A stretch of DNA of 9,023 nt from CAYGWP01 sp964353455 (GTDB taxonomy: Bacteria > Planctomycetota > Phycisphaerae > FEN-1346), in the NCBI GenBank assembly GCA_964353455.1, contig CAYGWP010000208.1, positions 1 through 9,023 of the forward strand, read 5' to 3'. Position numbers and translations under genes: made by a program. Below the pieces are notes generated by a model, which was not told where the DNA came from, ran no database searches, and was given only the letters and a program-made list of their open reading frames with translations. Positions 4,407 to 9,023 of this stretch are shown here, piece after piece (the first letter of the stretch is position 1; the number at the start of each line of letters is the position of its first letter).

Positions 4407-6464
4407 ATGACCTGTCATCGGCCGGGGTTCCGTGGCGGCTGCGCCCTTCTGGGCGCGGCTGCCGTTCTCGTTCTTGCGGGGCGGATGCCTGGGGCGGAGA
4501 CTGCCCCGGTTGCCGGCGTCGAGGTCCGCAATCTCTCCGGGGCGCCGCTGACGGGAGCGCCCGTCACGTTCGGGCAGGCGTTCAAGCGAGGGGATATCCG
4601 CGACGGAATTGCCGTGCGCATTGGCGAGAAGGCGCTGCCCGCTCAGGTCGATGTCAAGCGCCGGTACGACGATGGGTCGGTCCGGTTTGCGGTGATTTCG
4701 GCAGTAATAGATACCTTGCCAGCCGACGGCAAGGTCTCCCTGGCCTTGTCCAACGGCAAGCCGCCGCAACCTGCGGCGGCAGCCGTCTCGCGGGCGGACC
4801 TCCTCAAGACCGATTTCGACGCGGTGGTCGCCCTGAAGTTCCCCGATGGCGCGGTCCGCTCGGCCAGCGCCCGGCGGCTCCTCGAACAGGCGGGCGATGC
4901 CGCCCGGGTCTGGCTCCAGGGACCCGTGGCTATGGAGTGGCTGCTCTCCGGTCCGCTTCTGGATGCCGGCGGCAAGGCCGATGAGGACCTCAGCGTCCGA
5001 TTCCAGGTGCGGGCCTACGCGGGGTGCCGGCTCGTCCGCATCTCGGTTGCCGTCGAGAACTGCTGGGACGGCTGGGCCGGCAACATCCGCTACGATGCGG
5101 CCGTGTCGGTCGGCGGCAAGCAGGTGATGACCGAGGAAGCGGTGGATCATCGGCCGCTCTCGCGCTGGCGCAAGGTGTTCTGGTGGGGCGGGGCGGAACC
5201 TGCCGCGCACATCGCGCATGACTTGGCGTACCTTTCGGCGACCGGCGCGATACCGCGCTACGACACGACCCTGAAGCCGGCCGCGCCCTCCCGCGCGGAA
5301 CTCGACCTCCGGCGGCTTGAGGGACCCGACTGGCGGATCATGGGCAAGGGCGCACTGACTGCCTACATGCCGACGACCGGCGGCCGCGCGGAGATCGCGC
5401 CGTATCCGGCGTGGACAGTGCGATACCTCCTCACGATGGACCCGCAGGCGAAGTCGCTCGTGCTGGCCGGCGGCGACATGGCCGGCTCGTGGCCGATCCA
5501 CGTGCGGGCACGCAAGACCGGCCGCGTTCTCTCGATTGACGACCGCCCGGCCTTCTGGCTGGATGAGCGCGGCAAAGACAAGCCGCAGTGGAAACCCGCC
5601 CGCACGGAGGCCGACCCGAAGCAGGTCCGCCTCTCGCCCGACCTTGCGCATCAGGGGTCCTTCGCCTACGTGCCGTACCTCGTGACGGGCGACTACTACT
5701 TCCTGGAGGAGGCGTACTTCTGGGCGAACTACTGCCTCATCGCCACGTGGTCCGAGCCGCGGATGGGCGCGAAGGGGATCCTGTCGGACCAGATTCGCGG
5801 GAACGCATGGGGCCTGCGAAATATCGCCGATGCTGCATGGATCGCCCCGGACGGCGAGAGCGAGGCCCGGTACTTCGAGGAGAAGGTCCGGAGCAACATC
5901 GCCGACTACATCCGCCGCATGTACGGGCCGCCGGAGTTTAACCGCATCGGCGCCTGGGGCGTCCGCACGACGGATAATGCACGCATCCAGAACCCTGCCA
6001 ACCCTAAGTGGATGGTCATCGCCCCGTGGGAGAACGATTACCTGGCGTGGAGCCTCCACCACCTGGTTGAGTTGGGATACGCCGATGCCGCGCGGCCGCG
6101 CGATTTCCTCCTGCGACTGCGCGTGGGCTCGCTGACGAGCGCCCCGGACTTCGACCCGATGCTGGCGGCGCCTTACCGCTTCGTGGTCGGCGAGCAGGGC
6201 CCCGGCGGAAAGACGATTTTCTACGAAGACTGGAAGACGCTGGGCCGCGAGAACGCCCGCCTCAGCAGGGCCGACCTTCCGAACTACGGCAGTAGTTACG
6301 CCTACTCGGCGCGGGCGGTCGCGGTCTGCGGCGTCGATGGCGGTTTCCCGAAGTCTGCCGAGGCCCTCAAGTGGCTGGAAGACCACCTGCCGAACCATCG
6401 CGAGATGATGGCCCGCGAACCCCACTGGGCGATAGTTCCCGGCGGGGCTGCGAAGGGGAACTGA
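4407..6464 (+). CDS. Secreted protein with PcRGLX/YetA-like N-terminal domain, putative polysaccharide lyase
   Basis: 685 residues. A Sec signal peptide covers residues 1-30 (hydrophobic core 12-24, likely cut after PGA30). Residues from about 34 to 115 resemble the N-terminal rift-barrel domain of exo-rhamnogalacturonan lyases (PcRGLX/YetA group): GAPVTFGQAFKRGDI, then PAQVDVKRRYDDGSVRFAV. A long Trp/Tyr-rich beta region follows. From about residue 415 the sequence turns helical, with paired aromatic segments (PYLVTGDYYFLEEAYFW; NDYLAWSLHHLVELGY) like an alpha/alpha toroid, ending with LKWLEDHLP. That order fits a polysaccharide lyase or related glycan enzyme, but I cannot identify catalytic residues. 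GGAGAG at 4394-4399, 7 bases before the ATG, supports the start. It lies 36 bases after the dehydrogenase and is probably the last gene of the operon. Other possibility: a glycan-binding protein without lyase activity. Confidence 0.6.
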   Translation: MTCHRPGFRGGCALLGAAAVLVLAGRMPGAETAPVAGVEVRNLSGAPLTGAPVTFGQAFKRGDIRDGIAVRIGEKALPAQVDVKRRYDDGSVRFAVISAVIDTLPADGKVSLALSNGKPPQPAAAAVSRADLLKTDFDAVVALKFPDGAVRSASARRLLEQAGDAARVWLQGPVAMEWLLSGPLLDAGGKADEDLSVRFQVRAYAGCRLVRISVAVENCWDGWAGNIRYDAAVSVGGKQVMTEEAVDHRPLSRWRKVFWWGGAEPAAHIAHDLAYLSATGAIPRYDTTLKPAAPSRAELDLRRLEGPDWRIMGKGALTAYMPTTGGRAEIAPYPAWTVRYLLTMDPQAKSLVLAGGDMAGSWPIHVRARKTGRVLSIDDRPAFWLDERGKDKPQWKPARTEADPKQVRLSPDLAHQGSFAYVPYLVTGDYYFLEEAYFWANYCLIATWSEPRMGAKGILSDQIRGNAWGLRNIADAAWIAPDGESEARYFEEKVRSNIADYIRRMYGPPEFNRIGAWGVRTTDNARIQNPANPKWMVIAPWENDYLAWSLHHLVELGYADAARPRDFLLRLRVGSLTSAPDFDPMLAAPYRFVVGEQGPGGKTIFYEDWKTLGRENARLSRADLPNYGSSYAYSARAVAVCGVDGGFPKSAEALKWLEDHLPNHREMMAREPHWAIVPGGAAKGN

Positions 6465-6482
6465 CGCGGCCGCCTGCTTCGC

Positions 6483-6506
6483 CGCGCCGGACGGCCGACC
6501 GGCGCG
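6483..6506 (+). terminator. GC hairpin after the sugar cluster
   Basis: CGCGCCGG at 6483-6490 pairs perfectly with CCGGCGCG at 6499-6506 around the 8-base loop ACGGCCGA, itself nearly palindromic. It starts 18 bases after the stop codon of the preceding gene. No T tract follows, so termination would be inefficient or need a factor; it may instead protect the mRNA end. Confidence 0.45.
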
Positions 6507-6633
6507 TATGTCAACGTTAGCCGTGGATGAGATTCGATTCGGGCGGATGCGCCGGGAACTCGATGGTTGCGGAAACACCGCCTCCGGTCGGCGGTAGTTT
6601 TGTGTCAAGTGATGCCGCGCCAACGTCCGATAA

Positions 6634-6662
6634 GACCGCCAAGCGGGAGTCTTGGCGCGGTC
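6634..6662 (+). terminator. Imperfect hairpin upstream of the promoter
   Basis: GACCGCCAAG at 6634-6643 pairs with CTTGGCGCGGTC at 6651-6662 across a 7-base loop, with one 2-base bulge. It may be the true end of the upstream transcript, insulating the promoter that follows, or part of the regulatory region. A T-poor tail argues against a classical intrinsic terminator. Confidence 0.35.
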
Positions 6663-6663
6663 G

Positions 6664-6676
6664 CTGTTCAGAACAG
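6664..6676. promoter_or_regulatory. 13-base palindrome, possible operator
   Basis: CTGTTC-A-GAACAG is a perfect inverted repeat, 22 bases before the -35 box and next to the A tract. The position suits an activator site. It recalls SOS boxes (CTGT...ACAG), but the 5-base inner spacing is too short for the enterobacterial LexA box. The binding protein is unknown. Confidence 0.35.
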
Positions 6677-6698
6677 GATAATTCTTAAAAAAAAACCG

Positions 6699-6726
6699 TT
6701 GACAAGGCCCCCGTAATCTGTAGCCT
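6699..6726 (+). promoter_or_regulatory. Sigma70-like promoter of the LEPR-XLL gene
   Basis: A perfect TTGACA -35 box lies at 6699-6704, directly after a nine-A run (6687-6695) that could act as an UP element. The best -10 candidate is TAGCCT at 6721-6726 with a 16-base spacer, preceded by TG. Only the first two and the last base match TATAAT. The exact -35 box in such GC-rich DNA makes a promoter likely; the -10 assignment is weaker. Confidence 0.5.
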
Positions 6727-6781
6727 GAGAGGGAAGCCTGGGAGGGAAAGAGGTTTGGCACAGTCAGGTAATCTGCAATCA

Positions 6782-6844
6782 ATGTTTGGCGCCGTCATAG
6801 CAGGTCATCGGACGGCAGTCTCCATGGTCGGTGTCCAACCCTAA
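6782..6844 (+). other. 20-codon leader ORF candidate
   Basis: An ATG at 6782 opens a 20-residue frame (MFGAVIAGHRTAVSMVGVQP) whose TAA at 6842-6844 touches the ribosome binding site of the next gene (6844-6852). It lacks a clear ribosome binding site of its own. It might couple translation to the large gene, but an ORF this short can easily arise by chance. Confidence 0.15.
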
Positions 6845-6852
6845 GAAGGGGA
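6844..6852 (+). promoter_or_regulatory. Ribosome binding site of the LEPR-XLL gene
   Basis: AGAAGGGGA, with the AAGGGG core ending 6 bases before the ATG at 6858. It supports that start for a frame that is otherwise open to the window end. Confidence 0.65.
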
Positions 6853-6857
6853 CAATC

Positions 6858-9023
6858 ATGTCCGCAAAGAGCAGGAAGCAGGACCGCCGCACGTCGGGCA
6901 ATGGGTTCACGAAGAGTGCAGCGAATCCGGCGGCAGAAGCGCCCGCCGCGACGCCGTCTCCGGAAGGCTGCCCGCTGTTTGAGCGGCTGGAGGACCGGTT
7001 GCTGCTGTCGCGGACCTTGTACGTTGACTTCGGCGACTACTTCCCGACGGACGGGCTGGACCTGACCGTGTTGGCGATCCGCACGAACCTTGGCGGCGGC
7101 GGCATCGAAGGCCCCGACCTTCGCGGCGGCGTCGGCGGGTGGGTGGACGGGAGCGTCATTCACTTCGCCGGCGCCGCGCCGGAAGTCGATTTCGACTACA
7201 ACGGCGACGGGTCCACCAATGCCCTGGACTACACCAGCGTCCGTGCCGACGCCCTGTCCGTGACCCAGCGGGTTTACGCGCCGTTTGATGTAAACGTCGT
7301 GCTGGCCCCTGCGCTGGACAATACCAGCGATGCGACTTACCAGACCGGCATCAATACCACGCTGGCGGCCGGCGACGTGGGCGACGCCTGGTTGATTTGC
7401 TCGGCGGCCACGGGCCCCGGCGGCGTTCAGGTGGCCGTCAACGCCGGCGGCAGCGGCATTGCCGCAGGCGAGGACATCGGCAACGACAACGACCACGACA
7501 ACACGGCCCTGGTCTTCGCCGACTACATGCTGGTCGCCAGTTTTAACGGCATGAACATGCGCGGACCGAACGCATCCGTCGGCCTGGGCGACAACGTCGC
7601 CCACGAGGCGGGCCACACCTTCGGGATTGAGCACACGTATGACACAAGCAGCGGCCATTACCGCGATGTGATTGAGGGCAATTCGGAAATTGAAGGCTAC
7701 GGCCTGAGTTGGACGCAGTACGGCTTCTTCACCCGTTATCCCCTCCGATTGGCGTCCAACCCGGCCAACAACAACGTTGACTATGATCGCCTGATCGACC
7801 CCGCCCAACTGGGGCCGAATGCCAGTTTCCCGGCCTACGTCACGGGCACCGGGGGGCACGACACGATCACCATCACCAGCAGCGGCGTCAATTCCGCGCT
7901 GGTGACGATCGCGGCCTTCAGCGACGCCGCCCACACCACGCCCATCGACGTCCCCGGCGCCGACGGCTCCTTCGTGGGCAACGAGCCCACTAACCCGACG
8001 ATCTACACCCGCGCCGGCAACGTATTCTCTTACACCATTGATACCAGCAACGGCATCCTGATTGACGGCGGCGAACTGACCAACTGGATCACCATCGACG
8101 CCAGCCTTGCCGCGAACGTGACCATCCGCGGCGGCGAGCCCGGCGCCAACCGAATCACTATTATCGGCGGCGGCGCCACCGACGCGGTGTACACGCCCGG
8201 CAGCGACCCGACGGACACACTGGTTACCCGGACCCACCCGGATACCCTGGCCCCAGTCAACCTCAACGGCATCCTTGTCGTCGGCAGCACGACTATTACC
8301 TTCCAGGACTTCGCCTCGACCGGCCAAATCACCCTGGACAACGTCAGCAACCTGACCATCAACACCCCCGGCAGCGACGACCTGCTGACCGTGGACAGCC
8401 CGGCGGTCGGCCAGACCCGCATGACCGGGACCGTCAGCGGCGTCAGTATCGTCCCGATCATCACGACCAACGTGGACCGCGTGATTGTCAATACCGGCGA
8501 CGGCAACGACAGACTGATCGTGGACAGCACCAATCGCTTGATCAACACGCCGCTCGAGTACAACGCCGGCACGGGCGCCGATTCGCTAACGCTGTCCGGT
8601 GGGACGGCCACCACCGACACCTACACCGTCGGCCCGGACAACGGTTCCGGCACCAGCGTCATGGTCGGCGGGGGTATCACCCAGACGGTCGTCTTCTCAG
8701 GCATGGAGCCGGTGCTCGACACGGTTGTGGCAGGCACGCTTACGGTGAATGCCACCGACGAGGCCAACGCCATCAGTTACACCGTCGGGTCGGTGGTGAC
8801 CAACGGTCTGGTGGCCGTGGACAACTACGAAACCATCGAGTTCTCCAACAAGACCAGCCTGGTGATCAACGGCGCCGGCGGCAGCGACGAAGTCAGCCTG
8901 AACAACGCCAACACCCCGACCGCCCTGACCAGCATCAGCGTCAACGGCGGCGACCCGACCGCCAGCGATACGCTGATCGTCAACGCCACGGCGGCGACGG
9001 TTACGGTGGCCCAGTCCACGCGG
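6858..9023 (+). CDS. Giant LEPR-XLL exported protein with metzincin zinc site and repetitive Ca-binding-like region (3' end missing)
   Basis: 722 codons are visible with no stop; the frame runs off the window. A basic, Ala/Pro-rich N terminus leads to FERLEDRLLLS at 41-51, the LEPR-XLL-type motif found near the start of large exported planctomycete proteins in place of a normal signal peptide. DYNGDGSTNALD at 113-124 is a complete EF-hand/dockerin-like calcium loop (D113, N115, D117, S119, N121, D124). HEAGHTFGIEH at 249-259 is the metzincin zinc motif (H249, E250, H253, H259), which implies a secreted protease. The Met-turn normally found after it is absent: the next Met is M522. From about residue 340 the sequence is Thr/Val/Asn/Gly-rich beta structure with loose RTX-like motifs: NTGDGND 545-551, NAGTGAD near 567, INGAGGSD 670-677, VNGGDPTASD near 695. 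It is probably on the cell surface or released. It may be a structural protein with a derived protease domain. Confidence 0.85.
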   Translation, partial: MSAKSRKQDRRTSGNGFTKSAANPAAEAPAATPSPEGCPLFERLEDRLLLSRTLYVDFGDYFPTDGLDLTVLAIRTNLGGGGIEGPDLRGGVGGWVDGSVIHFAGAAPEVDFDYNGDGSTNALDYTSVRADALSVTQRVYAPFDVNVVLAPALDNTSDATYQTGINTTLAAGDVGDAWLICSAATGPGGVQVAVNAGGSGIAAGEDIGNDNDHDNTALVFADYMLVASFNGMNMRGPNASVGLGDNVAHEAGHTFGIEHTYDTSSGHYRDVIEGNSEIEGYGLSWTQYGFFTRYPLRLASNPANNNVDYDRLIDPAQLGPNASFPAYVTGTGGHDTITITSSGVNSALVTIAAFSDAAHTTPIDVPGADGSFVGNEPTNPTIYTRAGNVFSYTIDTSNGILIDGGELTNWITIDASLAANVTIRGGEPGANRITIIGGGATDAVYTPGSDPTDTLVTRTHPDTLAPVNLNGILVVGSTTITFQDFASTGQITLDNVSNLTINTPGSDDLLTVDSPAVGQTRMTGTVSGVSIVPIITTNVDRVIVNTGDGNDRLIVDSTNRLINTPLEYNAGTGADSLTLSGGTATTDTYTVGPDNGSGTSVMVGGGITQTVVFSGMEPVLDTVVAGTLTVNATDEANAISYTVGSVVTNGLVAVDNYETIEFSNKTSLVINGAGGSDEVSLNNANTPTALTSISVNGGDPTASDTLIVNATAATVTVAQSTR

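Larger units (their letters stand above)
6507..6857 (+). other. Regulatory gap before the LEPR-XLL gene
   Basis: No protein gene of convincing length is present. In order the gap holds: mixed sequence (6507-6630), an imperfect hairpin (6634-6662), a 13-base palindrome (6664-6676), a run of nine A (6687-6695), a sigma70-like promoter (6699-6726), and a leader of about 125 bases with a small hairpin (GCCGTC 6791-6796 with GACGGC 6811-6816) and a 20-codon ORF. The sudden A/T-rich patch at 6671-6695 stands out against the GC-rich surroundings and marks a promoter region. Confidence 0.6.

Noticed and set aside
6664..6676. LexA (SOS) box reading of the CTGTTCAGAACAG palindrome
   Set aside because: The spacing between the half-sites is 5 bases; the enterobacterial box needs 8, and the pattern does not match the other well-known LexA box forms. 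Kept only as an unassigned palindrome.
3396..6782. Open frame of 1128 codons on the minus strand
   Set aside because: It is antisense to two well-supported genes. Its translation is Arg/Pro/Ala/His-rich with no domain signature, as expected for the shadow of GC-biased third positions.
6795..8327. Open frame of 510 codons on the minus strand, Val/Gly/Ala/Asp-rich
   Set aside because: It is antisense to the LEPR-XLL gene, whose repetitive Asn/Asp/Gly codons produce a regular-looking shadow. The plus strand has the ribosome binding site, LEPR-XLL motif and zinc motif.

Overview
The window looks like a chromosomal piece of a GC-rich Planctomycetota bacterium. Three things seen in the sequence point there: two secreted oxidoreductases with Tat (twin-arginine) leaders, one a Gfo/Idh/MocA protein of the type that is greatly expanded in this phylum; a very large exported protein starting with an LEPR-XLL-type motif (LEDRLLLS); and strongly GC-biased third codon positions that create long antisense shadow frames. 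The phylum assignment is inference from these families; nothing in the window resolves the genus.

Layout. Positions 1-467 hold no gene I can support, only an A/T-flanked hairpin at 20-48 and a weak promoter candidate just before the first gene. Four genes on the + strand then form a probable carbohydrate cluster: a Tat-exported, degenerate aldo/keto reductase-like barrel (468-1436), a Tat-exported Gfo/Idh/MocA dehydrogenase (1793-3448), a zinc-type medium-chain dehydrogenase without a signal peptide (3390-4370), and a Sec-exported protein with a PcRGLX/YetA-like N-terminal domain (4407-6464), possibly a polysaccharide lyase. The last three are tightly packed (59-base overlap, then a 36-base gap) and are probably co-transcribed.

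The odd stretch is 1437-1924. Two strong hairpins are followed by a 176-base segment (ribosome binding site, start codon and whole Tat leader) that occurs twice in tandem, 232 bases apart and about 89% identical. The second copy is the real start of the Gfo/Idh gene. The first encodes an orphan 76-residue Tat-leader ORF that stops one base before the real start codon. The left edge of the duplication lies in the loop of a hairpin, and the spacer between the copies holds a perfect 20-base palindrome.

After the cluster come a GC hairpin (6483-6506) and a 350-base regulatory gap with a second hairpin, a 13-base palindrome, an A tract, a TTGACA -35 box and a leader of about 125 bases. This drives the last gene (6858 to the window end, incomplete). 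It encodes an LEPR-XLL surface or secreted protein with an EF-hand-like calcium loop, a metzincin zinc site (HEAGHTFGIEH) that lacks a recognisable Met-turn, and a long repetitive Gly/Asp/Asn-rich beta region.

How the genes may work together (inference): the secreted rift-barrel protein would act on an acidic or rhamnose-containing polysaccharide, and the oxidoreductases would process the released sugars. No transporter, regulator or mobile-element protein is present in the window, and no single well-known system stands out as a whole.
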